DNA from: Meiothermus sp.
Lineage (GTDB): Bacteria > Deinococcota > Deinococci > Deinococcales > Thermaceae
Reading direction: 5' to 3'
DNA: 64,000 nucleotides
Assembly (NCBI RefSeq): GCF_026004075.1
Contig: NZ_BPIK01000001.1
Span: 1,404,041-1,468,040, forward strand
The translations under genes and the position numbers were made by a program. Below the pieces are notes generated by a model. The model made no database searches. It had not been told where the DNA came from and worked only from the letters and a program-made list of their open reading frames with translations. Position 1 is the first letter of the stretch; each line of letters begins with the position of its first letter. This document shows positions 1-11,486 of this stretch, piece after piece.

Positions 1-1
1 C

Positions 2-1006
2 ATGGTGATCGTAACCCGCCAGATCGACCTTTCGGTGGGCTCAATTCTGGGCTTCACCGGGATGATCATGGCCCTCATCCAGACCGTTCCCCCGCTGGGC
101 TGGGGCGGCCACTGGCTCCTGGCGCTGCTGGCCGGGCTGGTGCTGGGCGCGCTGATTGGGGCCTTTCAGGGCTACTGGGTGGCCTACTGGGGGGTGCCGG
201 CCTTCGTGGTCACCCTGGCTGGGCTGCTCATCTTTCGCAACGCCACCTTTATCGTAGCCAGCGGGCGCACCATCGGCCCCTTAGACGACAACTTTAAGGT
301 GCTGGGTGGCGGGCTCAACGGCTCCATCGGGGAGTTCTGGACCTGGGTGGTAGGGCTGGTGGTCATGGCTTTTGTGGTTTATCAGGCCCTCTCCAACCGC
401 AGCCGCCGCCTCAAAAACGGCCTGCCGGTGCGCCCGGTCTGGGCCGAGGGGCTGGTCACCGGCACCCTGCTAGTCCTGATTCTGGCTTTCGTGCTGGTCA
501 TGAACGCCTTCCCCTACCCCGGCACCAATGTCCCTCGAGGCATGCCGGTACCGGTGCTGATTACCCTGGTGGTGCTGTTCGTGCTCAACTGGGTAGCCCT
601 CAACACCCGCTTCGGCCGCTACGTCTTTGCCATTGGGGGCAACCCCGAGGCCGCGCTGCTAGCCGGCATCAACGTCAAGCGCATGCTGGTGGCGGTTTTT
701 GCCCTGATGGGCATGCTGGCAGCCCTGGCCGGCGCGGTGCAGGCGGCCCGGCTCAACTTTGTGACCAACAGCATGGGCAACCTGCTCGAGCTCGACGTGA
801 TCGCCGCGGCGGTCATCGGCGGCACCGCCCTCTCCGGCGGCAGCGGCACCATCGTGGGGGCAGCCCTGGGGGCCCTGCTGATGTCTTCCCTGCGCAGCGG
901 GATGGTGCTGATGGGCCTCCCGACCGAGTGGCAGAACGTGGTGCTGGGCCTGGTGCTGCTGGCCGCAGTCATCTGGAACACGGTCTACCTGAGGAACCGG
1001 AGGTAA
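2..1006 (+). CDS. Sugar ABC transporter permease, XylH/RbsC family (5' partial)
   Basis: Inner-membrane permease of a ribose/xylose-type sugar importer. The frame is open at the left edge, and the first visible residues ([10 protein letters not shown]) are the conserved segment that normally lies some 60-70 residues inside such proteins, so the true start is outside the window. Many hydrophobic helices alternate with short loops, with an unusually long linker near residues 130-150 ([10 protein letters not shown]). The C-terminal half carries the family's [10 protein letters not shown] and [10 protein letters not shown] segments. The stop lies 2 bases before the start of the ATPase gene, so the two are co-transcribed. 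The substrate cannot be read from sequence; the sugar class is inferred from family and from the dehydrogenase downstream. Confidence 0.9.
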   Translation: MVIVTRQIDLSVGSILGFTGMIMALIQTVPPLGWGGHWLLALLAGLVLGALIGAFQGYWVAYWGVPAFVVTLAGLLIFRNATFIVASGRTIGPLDDNFKVLGGGLNGSIGEFWTWVVGLVVMAFVVYQALSNRSRRLKNGLPVRPVWAEGLVTGTLLVLILAFVLVMNAFPYPGTNVPRGMPVPVLITLVVLFVLNWVALNTRFGRYVFAIGGNPEAALLAGINVKRMLVAVFALMGMLAALAGAVQAARLNFVTNSMGNLLELDVIAAAVIGGTALSGGSGTIVGAALGALLMSSLRSGMVLMGLPTEWQNVVLGLVLLAAVIWNTVYLRNRR

Positions 1007-1008
1007 GC

Positions 1009-1782
1009 ATGACCCCGCTGGTCGAAATGCGCAACATCAGCCTGCGCTTTGGGGGCAACCAGGCGCTGGACAACGTGTCGGTCAACCTCTACCCCGGCGA
1101 GGTGGTGGGCCTGCTGGGCCACAACGGGGCGGGCAAGTCCACCCTGATCAAGGTGCTCTCGGGGGCCTACCAGGCCGACGCGGGCCAGATTTTCGTGAAC
1201 GGGCAGGAGGTCACCATCCGCACCCCCCAGGACGCCCAGGCCCTGGGCATCGAGACCATCTACCAGACCCTGGCCCTGGCCGACAACCTCGACGCCGTAG
1301 CCAACGTTTTTCTGGGGCGCGAGAAGGTGCGGGGCGTGGTGCTGGACGAAGACTTCATGGAGCTCGAGGCCCGCAAAACCCTGGATCGGCTCAAGGTCAA
1401 GATTCCCTCCTTGCGGCTGCCGGTAGCCCAGATGTCCGGCGGCCAGCGCCAGACCGTGGCCATTGGCCGGGCCATCTACTTCAAGGCCCGCTGCCTGATT
1501 ATGGACGAGCCCACCGCCGCGCTGGGGCCGGAGGAAACCGCCAAGGTGGGCGAGCTGATCAAAGCCCTCAAGGCCGAGGGGGTGGGCATCTTCCTGATTA
1601 GCCACGACCTGCACGACGTCTTCGACCTGGCCGACCGCCTCACGGTGATGAAAAACGGGCGGGTGGTGGGCACCGTCTACACCCAGGACGTGAGCCACGA
1701 CGACGTACTGGGCATGATTATCGGCGGGGTGATGCCCAAAAACGCCCGGCCCGCCCAGGTACCCTTGCCCCAAAGGGAGTAG
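1009..1782 (+). CDS. Sugar ABC transporter ATP-binding protein (single domain)
   Basis: ATPase that drives the preceding permease. It has one nucleotide-binding domain of 257 residues: Walker [10 protein letters not shown], signature MSGGQ, Walker [12 protein letters not shown] and a switch histidine in LISHDLHD. RbsA/XylG ATPases usually have two such domains in about 500 residues; this is the one-domain form also known in Gram-positive and Deinococcus-Thermus sugar operons. An in-frame start 81 bases upstream would overlap the permease. ATG at 1009, 2 bases after the permease stop and preceded by GGAGG, is the better start. Confidence 0.92.
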   Translation: MTPLVEMRNISLRFGGNQALDNVSVNLYPGEVVGLLGHNGAGKSTLIKVLSGAYQADAGQIFVNGQEVTIRTPQDAQALGIETIYQTLALADNLDAVANVFLGREKVRGVVLDEDFMELEARKTLDRLKVKIPSLRLPVAQMSGGQRQTVAIGRAIYFKARCLIMDEPTAALGPEETAKVGELIKALKAEGVGIFLISHDLHDVFDLADRLTVMKNGRVVGTVYTQDVSHDDVLGMIIGGVMPKNARPAQVPLPQRE

Positions 1783-1903
1783 TGCGTTGGCCGTCCCGTG
1801 TCGTTCAAGGGCTATTGGACAGAAAGGTGCCGGCTAAGGGAGAGCCACGATTCTCAAGACATCCCTAGTCTCTTTAGTAGAGCTTCCTTAGAAAGGAATC
1901 CAT

Positions 1904-2947
1904 ATGCGAATCGGAATCGTAGGTGCAGGCTGGTGGGCCGGGTTTGCCCACCTGCCCGCTTTCAAGGAGGCCGGGGCCCAGATCGCCGGCATTTACAGCC
2001 GCACCCCGGCCCATGCGCAAAAACTGGCCAGCGCCCACGGAACCCAGGCCTTCGAGCGGTACGAAGACCTGCTGCAACACTGCGACGCCGTGGCCATCTC
2101 CACCACCGACGACACCCACGCCCCCCTGGGCCTGATGGCCCTGCAGGCCGGCAAGCACCTCTTCATGGACAAGCCCCTGGCCCGCACCCTGGCCGAAGCC
2201 CAGGCCCTGGTCGAGGCCGCCCGGCAGCAAGGGCGCATCGGCCTGACCGCCTTCACCAGCCGGGGCGACCTGGCCGCCGAGACCGCCCAGGCCCTGGTGC
2301 GCGCGGGCGAGATTGGGGAGGTGCTCTACCTGCGGGGCTCCTTCCATGGCGGCTACATGGGCGACCCGGCCGGCCCCACCACCTGGCGGGCCAAAGCCGA
2401 GACCGGCGGGGCCGGGGGTGCGGTGGCCGACCTGGGGGCCCACCTTTTCGACCTGGTGCGCATGGTCACGGGCCTCGAGTTCACCCAGGTGATGGCCCAG
2501 GCCCGGATTCACCTGCAGCGGCCCGACCCGGTCACCAACTACGACGAAGGCGCGGTGCTGGCCCGGCTGGGCGGCGCAACCGGGGCTTTCTCGCTCTCGA
2601 GGGTGCACATCGGCGCCGACCAGCGGCTCGAGCTGGAAATTCAGGGCAGCAAAGGTGCCCTCAAGCTCTCCCCGGCCCTGTGGGGCCAGGGCAAAAGCGC
2701 ACAGCTCTGGCTGGCCCCGCGCCCCGGCTTTTACCGGCCCGTCCCCCCCGACCCGGGCTTCCTGCGGGGGCGCAACCCCGAGACCACCTGGGGGCATTTC
2801 CAGTTCACCGAGCTGGCCCGGCGCTTCCTCGAGGGCATCGCCCAGAACCGCCTGCCCACCCCGAGCCTCGAGGACGGCCTCGCCACCCAGCGGGTCATCG
2901 AGGCCGCGGTCGTAAGCAGCCAGCAAAACGCCTGGGTCTCGGTCTAG
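1904..2947 (+). CDS. Gfo/Idh/MocA family oxidoreductase
   Basis: NAD(P)-dependent sugar or polyol dehydrogenase-like enzyme of 347 residues. The N-terminal Rossmann motif [11 protein letters not shown] (residues 4-14) and the family's catalytic lysine motif, here DKP (89-91), are visible, followed by the C-terminal alpha/beta domain ([12 protein letters not shown]). The start ATG has GAAAGGA 8 bases upstream. It lies 121 bases behind the sugar ABC genes on the same strand, which suggests it oxidises the imported sugar or inositol. The substrate is not predictable. The 121-base gap holds no recognisable gene or terminator. Confidence 0.88.
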   Translation: MRIGIVGAGWWAGFAHLPAFKEAGAQIAGIYSRTPAHAQKLASAHGTQAFERYEDLLQHCDAVAISTTDDTHAPLGLMALQAGKHLFMDKPLARTLAEAQALVEAARQQGRIGLTAFTSRGDLAAETAQALVRAGEIGEVLYLRGSFHGGYMGDPAGPTTWRAKAETGGAGGAVADLGAHLFDLVRMVTGLEFTQVMAQARIHLQRPDPVTNYDEGAVLARLGGATGAFSLSRVHIGADQRLELEIQGSKGALKLSPALWGQGKSAQLWLAPRPGFYRPVPPDPGFLRGRNPETTWGHFQFTELARRFLEGIAQNRLPTPSLEDGLATQRVIEAAVVSSQQNAWVSV

Positions 2948-3005
2948 AACCCGGCCCCCACCCTTGGGCCTTATACGGGATGCGGTGTATTCTTTGCATA
3001 TTGGC

Positions 3006-5381
<2,376 letters not shown>

Positions 5382-5413
5382 CTCGCAGCAACAAACGCTC
5401 TGGTGTTCAGCGT

Positions 5414-6628
5414 CTACCGGCCCCGGTACCAGATGCGGTAAACGCGCCCCCCCTGGGCATCCGAGACATACATCGCCCCATCGGCCCCAATCACCAGCCC
5501 CACCGGGCGGCCCCAGGCATCGCGGCACATCTGCCCGGGCAATCGCCAGCCGGTGGCAAACGTTTCCGAGCGTACCGGCAGGCCGTTTTGCATTACGAAG
5601 CGCTCAATCTTGCAGTCGCGGTACTTGGCCGGATCTTGCACGCCCAACGAGCCGTGGTAGGCAATATACAGGCTATCGCGGTAGGCCGGTGGGAAATGGC
5701 TGTTACGGGCCCAGGTCATGCCCAGAGGGGCCGAATGGGCCGGGGCCGTGAAGAGGGCCGGAACGGCTTTTCGGCAGTCGAAGCCCTGGGTGCGGGGGTC
5801 GGGCACCTCGCTGCGTTCGGCCTTCAGGTTCAGACCCAAACCCGGCGTGTAGCAGTAGGGCCAGCCATGAAAACCTCCGGGTTGCACCGCTACAATCACC
5901 TCTTCTGGGGGAAGGTCGTCGCCGAGGTGATCGGTGCCGTTGTGGGTGGCCCAGAGTTCGCCCCTGGGCGTCCAGGTAAAGTCCACGCTGTTCTTGAGGC
6001 CCTCCGCCCAGATCACCCGGCGGCGGGGGTCGGGGTCGCTGGCAAAGGGGTTATCTTCGGGCAGACTGCCGTCGGGGTTAAAACGCAGGATGGCCGCGCG
6101 GCGGGGGTCGCGTTCAGGGCCGAAGTTGGTCTCGGAGCCCACCGAAACATAAAGCTTGCCATCCGGCCCGAAGTGCAGCGTGCGGGTGAAATGCCCCGAG
6201 GGGCCGGGGATGTCGGTGAGAACGGTTTCCCGTTCCCACCCGCTTCGCCCTGGCCGCAATCGAATCACTGCCGTACTTACAGCCACATACAGCCAGCCCC
6301 GGTGCCACTCGAGGCCGTGCGGCAGTTCCAGGCCGTCCGCCACCACCTCCACCCGGTCGGCCCGGCCATCGCGGTTGTGGTCGGGTAGCCGCGCTAGCTG
6401 GCCTCCATACATCAGGGTTACGTAGAGCTGTCCGTCGGGCCCTACGCTCATCATGCGGGGGGCGCCCTCGAGGTTCTCGGCAAAAATTCGAACAGCAAAA
6501 CCCGGCGGTAGCTGAATGCGACGGCTGGCCTCGTCGGTTGTGGGTGGCGGTGATGGTTGGGGCGCAAACCAAATAGCTCCAGCCACAGCCAGCACAACCA
6601 ACAAACCCACCCTGCCCAGGTTGTCCAT
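5414..6628 (-). CDS. Sorbosone/glucose dehydrogenase-like beta-propeller protein, membrane-anchored
   Basis: Protein of 404 residues in the PQQ-dependent soluble glucose dehydrogenase / L-sorbosone dehydrogenase-like family. A hydrophobic N-terminal segment (about residues 6-22) followed by a Pro-rich stretch suggests export and membrane anchoring. Propeller repeats are visible: GPDGQLYV, GLEWHRGWLYVAV, FGPDGKLYVSVGS, WAEGLKNSVDF, GADGAMYVSDAQGG. The HGLEWH histidine lies where the sGDH base usually sits. Several members of this family have no proven dehydrogenase activity, so substrate and cofactor remain open. It is convergent with glnS and divergent from the hemolysin III gene. Confidence 0.85.
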   Translation of the reverse strand: MDNLGRVGLLVVLAVAGAIWFAPQPSPPPTTDEASRRIQLPPGFAVRIFAENLEGAPRMMSVGPDGQLYVTLMYGGQLARLPDHNRDGRADRVEVVADGLELPHGLEWHRGWLYVAVSTAVIRLRPGRSGWERETVLTDIPGPSGHFTRTLHFGPDGKLYVSVGSETNFGPERDPRRAAILRFNPDGSLPEDNPFASDPDPRRRVIWAEGLKNSVDFTWTPRGELWATHNGTDHLGDDLPPEEVIVAVQPGGFHGWPYCYTPGLGLNLKAERSEVPDPRTQGFDCRKAVPALFTAPAHSAPLGMTWARNSHFPPAYRDSLYIAYHGSLGVQDPAKYRDCKIERFVMQNGLPVRSETFATGWRLPGQMCRDAWGRPVGLVIGADGAMYVSDAQGGRVYRIWYRGR

Positions 6629-6743
6629 CTGATGCCCAGGCTAGCAAAGTATCCGCAGGTTCAATGTGAGTCTTTCCTGCTCAAAATTACCCTTGTGGCC
6701 TGCACACATCTCATCACCTGGGTGCTACACTTTATTCGGGCGC

Positions 6744-6749
6744 TATACC
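6744..6749 (+). promoter_or_regulatory. Putative -10 box of the hemolysin III family gene
   Basis: TATACC lies 7 bases before the ATG at 6757. Transcription would start at or very near the start codon, giving a leaderless mRNA. No clear ribosome binding site and no convincing -35 are present, so this is tentative. Confidence 0.4.
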
Positions 6750-6756
6750 CAAAGCT

Positions 6757-7413
6757 ATGAAAAACACCTCCCTTGTACTCCGCATTGCTGTTCGCGAGCC
6801 CTTTAATACCTATTCCCACGCCATTGGGGTAATTCTGGGCCTCATCGGAACAGTCGCGCTGCTAATTTTTTCCCAGGGCAACCCGGCCAAAATCGCAGGC
6901 GCGCTGGTATTCGGCCTGACCATGACCTTGATGTACGCCTCCTCGGCGCTGTATCACGCCCTTCAGGTTTCGGAGCGGGCCCTGCTCTGGCTACGCAAGC
7001 TCGATCACGCCGCCATTTTTCTCTTTATTGCCGGAACCTATACCCCCGTACTCATACAGGCATTAGAGCCTAGCTGGCGACCTTGGGCGCTTGGGTTGGT
7101 CTGGACGCTCGCCGCCCTAGGGGTCGGTCTCAAACTTGTTACACTCAAAGCCCCGCGCTGGCTTTACACCGCCACCTACCTGGGCATGGGCTGGCTTGCG
7201 GTATTTTTCCTGCCCAAGCTGGCTCTAAATCCCTGGGCGCTGGGCTTCCTAATTGCAGGTGGGGTAGCCTATAGTCTGGGTGCAGTAATCTATGCTGCCA
7301 AGTGGCCCAACCTGCTGCCCGAGCGGGTAGGTTTTCATGGCATCTGGCATGTCTTCGTATTACTGGGCAGCCTGGGCATGTACTTTGCAGTTTTTTCTTT
7401 GTATCTCAACTGA
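6757..7413 (+). CDS. Hemolysin III / PAQR family membrane protein
   Basis: Integral membrane protein of 218 residues with seven predicted helices, typical of the YqfA/HlyIII branch of the PAQR superfamily. Family landmarks are visible: REPFNTYSHAIG near the N-terminus, SSALYHA with its metal-site histidine, LDHAAIFLFIAGTYTP in the middle, and GFHGIWHVFVLLGS near the C-terminus, which supplies the last histidines. Bacterial members are linked to lipid metabolism or membrane homeostasis; haemolytic activity is proven for few. No Shine-Dalgarno precedes the start, in keeping with leaderless expression. Confidence 0.92.
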   Translation: MKNTSLVLRIAVREPFNTYSHAIGVILGLIGTVALLIFSQGNPAKIAGALVFGLTMTLMYASSALYHALQVSERALLWLRKLDHAAIFLFIAGTYTPVLIQALEPSWRPWALGLVWTLAALGVGLKLVTLKAPRWLYTATYLGMGWLAVFFLPKLALNPWALGFLIAGGVAYSLGAVIYAAKWPNLLPERVGFHGIWHVFVLLGSLGMYFAVFSLYLN

Positions 7414-7437
7414 CCCCAGCTTTTTTGCACATTGCAA

Positions 7438-7652
7438 ACCAGATTCGGTTGATTCACCACCAAGCAATGGGAGTGATGGCGAGCTAACCCGGTAGAAGTG
7501 ATCCGCATAGCGGAGGGCGGCAGCGCCCCTTGGGAAGTGATACGCTTTCTTTGCCGGGCTGGACGAGGGGTATGCCACCAGGCTCAGCAGTCGCGAGATT
7601 CAAAAAGATAGCCTCTTGAGGTTTTTGTGGCTATCTTTTGGAGTCCGGTATG
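7438..7652 (+). repeat. Structured intergenic repeat family A, copy 1
   Basis: About 215 bases related to sequences at 10389-10580 and 23398-23561. Shared landmarks are ACCAGATTCGGTT at the left end, a central core (TAGCGGAGGGCG then CGCCCCTTGG), and a right end CCGGTATG. The right part forms a long hairpin: 7597-7613 pairs with 7629-7645 (arms of 17 with about 14 matches). No coding potential is visible. The ends read ACCAGATTC on one side and, reverse-complemented, ACCGGACTC on the other, like weak terminal inverted repeats. It follows the hemolysin III gene. Confidence 0.75.
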
Positions 7653-7704
7653 ACTCTGCCCAGTACAACAGCCTAGGTCGTACTGGGCAGGACGGGGTGT
7701 TGCG

Positions 7705-7914
7705 CTAAAAACTAATATTGACCTTATCTAGCTTGCCCAAAATCAACATGGCAGCTACGGTCGTCGCGGTCAGGATGATGAGTATCAGGGCCATCCCGAT
7801 GTAGCGGAGGTCGGCCGCTTCGCTCTCAACCTCGAGGGTGCGAGGGCGCAGGGCCAGGTACAAAAGCCAGGTGACCAGAATCGAGCCGATGGTGAACAAG
7901 ATCGCAAACAGCAC
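7705..7914 (-). CDS. Small membrane protein, two helices, unknown function
   Basis: A 69-residue protein with two hydrophobic helices (about residues 3-22 and 40-60) separated by an acidic loop (EVESEAADL). The start is GTG, with an excellent Shine-Dalgarno (GGAGGTAGGAAA then GTG) that makes the gene credible despite its length. No family is recognised. The size and two-helix shape resemble small accessory subunits of membrane complexes, but nothing ties it to one. It lies in the same direction as, and 27 bases after, the hypothetical gene at 7942-8532. Confidence 0.7.
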   Translation of the reverse strand: MLFAILFTIGSILVTWLLYLALRPRTLEVESEAADLRYIGMALILIILTATTVAAMLILGKLDKVNISF

Positions 7915-7941
7915 TTTCCTACCTCCTATACCACCTACCGG

Positions 7942-8532
7942 TTAGCACATACGCCATACTTCCAGTAGGGTTTGCAAACTCCTATCTAAGCCTACCAAAC
8001 CTAAGCCATATGTGGGTATACCTTGCTGCCAGCCCACGGCCCCCACAGCCGGCCCCTCAATTGTGGGGAGCGGTGCCGGGGCCGGGACGTTCCAGGGTGC
8101 GTAAGCTCTGTGCTCGAGGTAGCTAAACTCCGGCCTGGGTACGACCTCGAGCTGTCGAGCCTCACGGGGGTCATCCCAGGACACCCATTCCCCCTCGGCC
8201 ACCTCTTTTCGACCAGGGTAGGCCAGACCCAACCCTTCTCCTGGACTAATCACCAAGGCCCATCGGGGGTTAGCCCAATACAGAGCCCGCGCAAACGGCG
8301 CAGCGTAGCCCTCAGAGGCATCCAGGCCCAGCACGATACGGCCTTTAAATTGCCTGGGGAGCTGGGGCAATACCTCTTCCAACCAGGTGCTTTTCATCCA
8401 CAGCAGCAGCGTACCGCCACCATATGAACCCTCGAGCCAAGCATAAAAACTACCAAACTCGTCCACCAATGTCCGGGTGCGTTCTGCCAACAAAGGCTCC
8501 AACCAAGGGGTACTCGAGGTTAGGGTCTGCAC
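7942..8532 (-). CDS. Conserved hypothetical protein
   Basis: A 196-residue soluble protein without signal peptide or membrane segment. It is rich in aromatic residues (FYAWLEGSYGGG, LLWMKSTWLEEVL, WANPRWALVISPGEG). Codon use matches its neighbours (CTC GAG, GCC). GTG is the first codon of the open frame. I do not recognise a family. It is divergent from the phosphoesterase gene, with about 80 bases between them, and probably co-transcribed with the small membrane protein downstream. Confidence 0.65.
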   Translation of the reverse strand: MQTLTSSTPWLEPLLAERTRTLVDEFGSFYAWLEGSYGGGTLLLWMKSTWLEEVLPQLPRQFKGRIVLGLDASEGYAAPFARALYWANPRWALVISPGEGLGLAYPGRKEVAEGEWVSWDDPREARQLEVVPRPEFSYLEHRAYAPWNVPAPAPLPTIEGPAVGAVGWQQGIPTYGLGLVGLDRSLQTLLEVWRMC

Positions 8533-8611
8533 GGTAGTAGAATAACGTTTTTGCTTGCAAATTATGCGTTAACAAGACTTATCCATGCTGGCTGAGTATG
8601 ATAGGGGGGCT

Positions 8612-9379
8612 GTGCGCTATCTGATTGTTTCGGATCTTCATGGTAACTGGCCCGCCCTCGAGGCTGTCCTCAAGGAGGCTAGGGGCTACGACCAGGTGCT
8701 CTTCCTGGGCGATGCCGTAGGCTATTACCCCGATGCCAACCGAGTCTTGGACTGGCTACGCTCGGTAAACGCCCGGGGCGTGATGGGCAACCACGACATC
8801 TGGTTGCTAGAAATCAATGCCATGCAAATTGACGGGCCAGTATTGGAAATTTTGTCCTGGCAAGCCGAGCGGATCAGTCCCGAGAACCGGGCGTATCTAT
8901 CGGGCCTACCCTGGACCCTCGAGGTCGAAGGGGCTCTGTTGGTGCACGGCAGTCCCCTCGATCCGCTGGCCTATCTGGAAGAAATTGAGCAGGCCCGTGA
9001 AGTGTTTGACAAGGTTAAGCACCGCTGGATTTTTCACGGGCATACCCACCTGGCCGGAAGCTATCTTACCCTTGAAGCCCCCTCTGGACGGGGCCAGGCC
9101 ACCCTCGAGGGAAGCGCTCAAGGGCGCTGGGTGCGCTACAACCGCTACGCCAATGGCGGCGAGCTGATCGTTGCCCCTAAGGCTCGGGCAATTGTAAACC
9201 CAGGCTCTACCGGCCAGCCCCGAGACGGGGTGGTTGGCGCTGCCTACGCTATCTGGGACTCCGATGAAGACACCGTGGAGTTTTACCGGGCCAAATATAA
9301 CCTCGAGCACGTGCTGGCCCGCCTGCACCACGAGCAGTTTCCCATGTGGCTCTACGAACGACTGGTGTTGGGAAAGTAG
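8612..9379 (+). CDS. Calcineurin-like metallophosphoesterase (YfcE/MJ0936-like)
   Basis: Dinuclear metal phosphoesterase of 255 residues. All five metal-binding motifs are visible: SDLHGN (D8, H10), GDAVGY (D34), GNHD (60-62), VHGS (H112) and HGHTH (142-146). It belongs to the bacterial YfcE/MJ0936-like group of small phosphodiesterases; the natural substrate is unknown. The frame extends to ATG 8585, but GTG 8612 gives the usual MRYLIVSDLHG start and has TAGGGGGG just upstream, so I prefer it. It is followed after 67 bases by holB. Confidence 0.9.
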   Translation: MRYLIVSDLHGNWPALEAVLKEARGYDQVLFLGDAVGYYPDANRVLDWLRSVNARGVMGNHDIWLLEINAMQIDGPVLEILSWQAERISPENRAYLSGLPWTLEVEGALLVHGSPLDPLAYLEEIEQAREVFDKVKHRWIFHGHTHLAGSYLTLEAPSGRGQATLEGSAQGRWVRYNRYANGGELIVAPKARAIVNPGSTGQPRDGVVGAAYAIWDSDEDTVEFYRAKYNLEHVLARLHHEQFPMWLYERLVLGK

Positions 9380-9446
9380 CTCATAAGTTATCCGGCCATG
9401 TATAGCTGGGGGTTATCTTGGTCGTTTAGAGTCGCAAGTCAGCGTT

Positions 9447-10328
9447 ATGCAAATACTCGGACACGAAAGAATCCTCGAGCTCTTACCCAGGCTACAGGCC
9501 CAGGCTTTTTTGTTCACCGGGCCTGAAAGTGTGGGCCGCCGGCAGGTGGCCCGCTGGTTTACTGCCGGCCTTAACTGTGAAAAGGGGTTCCCTCCTTGTG
9601 GCCAGTGCGCTTCGTGCCGGCCAGAAGCACACCCAGATTATCTGGAGATCGCGCCAGAGTACGAGACCAAAACCGGCAGAAAAGCCCGCGCACCCCAGAT
9701 TCGCCTCGAGCAAATTGCGCCACGCGACGGCACCGAGACCCAGAGCCTGCTGGACTGGATTGTCACCTATCCTCGTTTCAAGTCCAAGGTGGCCGTGATC
9801 GACGGGGCGCACTTCCTGGGAGAAGCCGCTGCCAACGCTCTGCTGAAGGTGCTGGAAGAACCGCCCTCCTTTGCCCGTATCATCCTGATAGCCCCCAGCC
9901 GCGAACTGGTTCTGCCTACCCTGGTAAGCCGCAGCCTCGAGGTAAGCTTCGCGCCCGTCCCGCAGGCTTTATTACAGACACTCACCACCGATCCCGAGGT
10001 GCTGGCGTTTGCTCAGGGGGCTCCGGGCAAGGTACGCTGGGCCCTGGAACACCCTGCCGAGTTTGGTCGGTTGGTTGGCCGTACCCAGGGTGTGCTGGAA
10101 GCCCTGCAGTCCGGGCCCGCTCAAACCCTCGAGGCCCTCAAGCTGCTCGGCGAATTGGAGGAGGCCCTTCCCTACCTGGGTCGACAACTCAAGCAGCGCT
10201 TTGCTGTAGATAGCCCAGCCTATAAAGCTGCCCTCGAGGCCATTACTCGTGCGCAAGAAGCTCATGCAGCCTATGTGGGTGAGGATCTGGTGCAAACCTG
10301 GCTGGCCCTTAAACTCTCCCAACTCTAG
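9447..10328 (+). CDS. holB: DNA polymerase III delta' subunit
   Basis: Clamp-loader subunit of the replicase, 293 residues. The AAA+ fold has a degenerate P-loop (TGPESVGRRQ) as expected for delta', which does not hydrolyse ATP. The zinc module is intact (C44, C51, C54, C57). Sensor-type features include KVAVIDGAHFL, ANALLKVLEEPP and LVSRSLEV. HolB next to a YaaT/RicT gene is the order also found in Bacillus and relatives. Here the two are separated by 325 bases holding a repeat. Confidence 0.93.
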   Translation: MQILGHERILELLPRLQAQAFLFTGPESVGRRQVARWFTAGLNCEKGFPPCGQCASCRPEAHPDYLEIAPEYETKTGRKARAPQIRLEQIAPRDGTETQSLLDWIVTYPRFKSKVAVIDGAHFLGEAAANALLKVLEEPPSFARIILIAPSRELVLPTLVSRSLEVSFAPVPQALLQTLTTDPEVLAFAQGAPGKVRWALEHPAEFGRLVGRTQGVLEALQSGPAQTLEALKLLGELEEALPYLGRQLKQRFAVDSPAYKAALEAITRAQEAHAAYVGEDLVQTWLALKLSQL

Positions 10329-10388
10329 ATTTCCCACTACACTTTGCTTTAGGCTTAGGTAGGGTTGTAAGCTTTTACAATCCCTGCT

Positions 10389-10580
10389 ATGTGGGTTTTG
10401 GTTGTGTCTACACCATCGGGTAAGTTTTCCAGCCAAAGTTACCCGCGTAGCGGAGGACGATACCGCCCTATAGAAAGCGAAAGCTTTCTTGGAGGAGTAA
10501 AGCAAAGGGTGTCCTCCAGGATTCAACTGGTTGGCCGCCTGGCGTTTTTGTTTAGCAACTATCTGTTGAGTCCGGTACTG
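10389..10580 (+). repeat. Structured intergenic repeat family A, copy 2 (divergent), between holB and ricT
   Basis: This 192-base stretch explains most of the 325-base gene-free interval 10329-10653. The core CCGCGTAGCGGAGGACGAT then ACCGCCC matches copy 3 closely; the flanks have drifted. Three hairpins are visible: GAAAGC-GAAA-GCTTTC (10473-10488), a GGAGGA/TCCTCC pair, and GGATTCAAC pairing with GTTGAGTCC just before the right end. The right hairpin keeps its pairing although its bases differ from copies 1 and 3. The remaining interval holds only an AGGAGG ribosome binding site for ricT. Confidence 0.65.
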
Positions 10581-10653
10581 TCCGCTTCGCTTTCGATAAG
10601 CTTTGCGCCTCGGCAAGATGGGAGAACTCCCTGCGCTATTTTAGGAGGTTTAC

Positions 10654-11433
10654 ATGGTGTGCGTAGGCGTGCGATTTGTGCATAGCCCTAAAATTTACGA
10701 CTATCGGTTCAGCAACCAGGCTCCACCTGTAGATAGCTGGGTGGTGGTTAGAACGGCGCGTGGGCTGGAGTTAGCTAAAGTACGTACCGAGCCTCGTCCG
10801 GGCAGTGCGGTCGGCGAGGTGGTACGCATAGCTACCCCGGAGGATCTAGATCAACACAGCAAGCTCAAAAATCGAGCTGAGGAAATCCACTGGTGGCTCA
10901 AAGCACGCTTGCGGCGGGAGGGTGTGCGGGCCAAGGTCTTGGGCTGCGAATTTACCCTGGATGGCAATCACATCGCAGTGCATTACTCTGCCGAACAGCG
11001 CATCGACCTGCGCCGCTGGGTCAGCGAGTTAAGTAAGCTGGCCGGGGCTCGAGTGGAGTTCGTAGCCCTGGGCCCCCGCGACCAGACCGCCTTCCTGGGG
11101 GCTCTTGGGGCCTGCGGTATGGAGTCATGTTGCTCAAAGTGGCTGCAGGACTTTGCTCAGGTCTCTATCAAAATGGCTCGAGACCAGCAGCTTCCTCTCT
11201 CGCCCGAAAAAATATCCGGCCCATGTGGACGTCTGCTGTGTTGCTTGCAGTACGAGCACGAGCAGTACCAGGAGCTCCTGGCCGAACTTCCCCGCAAAAA
11301 CAGCAAGGCCTGCAGTATTCAGGGTACCTGTGGGAAGGTAACCAAGCTTAATCCTCTAGCTGGAACGGTGGAGTTGGCGACCGAGGAAGGCAGTACCGTA
11401 ACGGTACACAAAAGTGAGCTTCGGTGGGATTAA
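10654..11433 (+). CDS. ricT: PSP1-domain protein RicT/YaaT-like
   Basis: Protein of 259 residues with a C-terminal PSP1 domain. In Bacillus, YaaT/RicT joins RicA and RicF in the Y-complex, which binds Fe-S clusters and assists RNase Y in mRNA maturation. The cysteines are present here: CGMESCCSKWLQDF, GPCGRLLCCLQYE and ACSIQGTCGKV. The start has a strong AGGAGGTTTAC before ATG. The role in a non-sporulating thermophile is inferred from family and from the conserved neighbourhood with holB. Confidence 0.9.
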   Translation: MVCVGVRFVHSPKIYDYRFSNQAPPVDSWVVVRTARGLELAKVRTEPRPGSAVGEVVRIATPEDLDQHSKLKNRAEEIHWWLKARLRREGVRAKVLGCEFTLDGNHIAVHYSAEQRIDLRRWVSELSKLAGARVEFVALGPRDQTAFLGALGACGMESCCSKWLQDFAQVSIKMARDQQLPLSPEKISGPCGRLLCCLQYEHEQYQELLAELPRKNSKACSIQGTCGKVTKLNPLAGTVELATEEGSTVTVHKSELRWD

Positions 11434-11486
11434 ATGCTCGCTATTCTTGTGGATCCGTCGATAGTTCTCTTTGCCGGGAGTAACGG

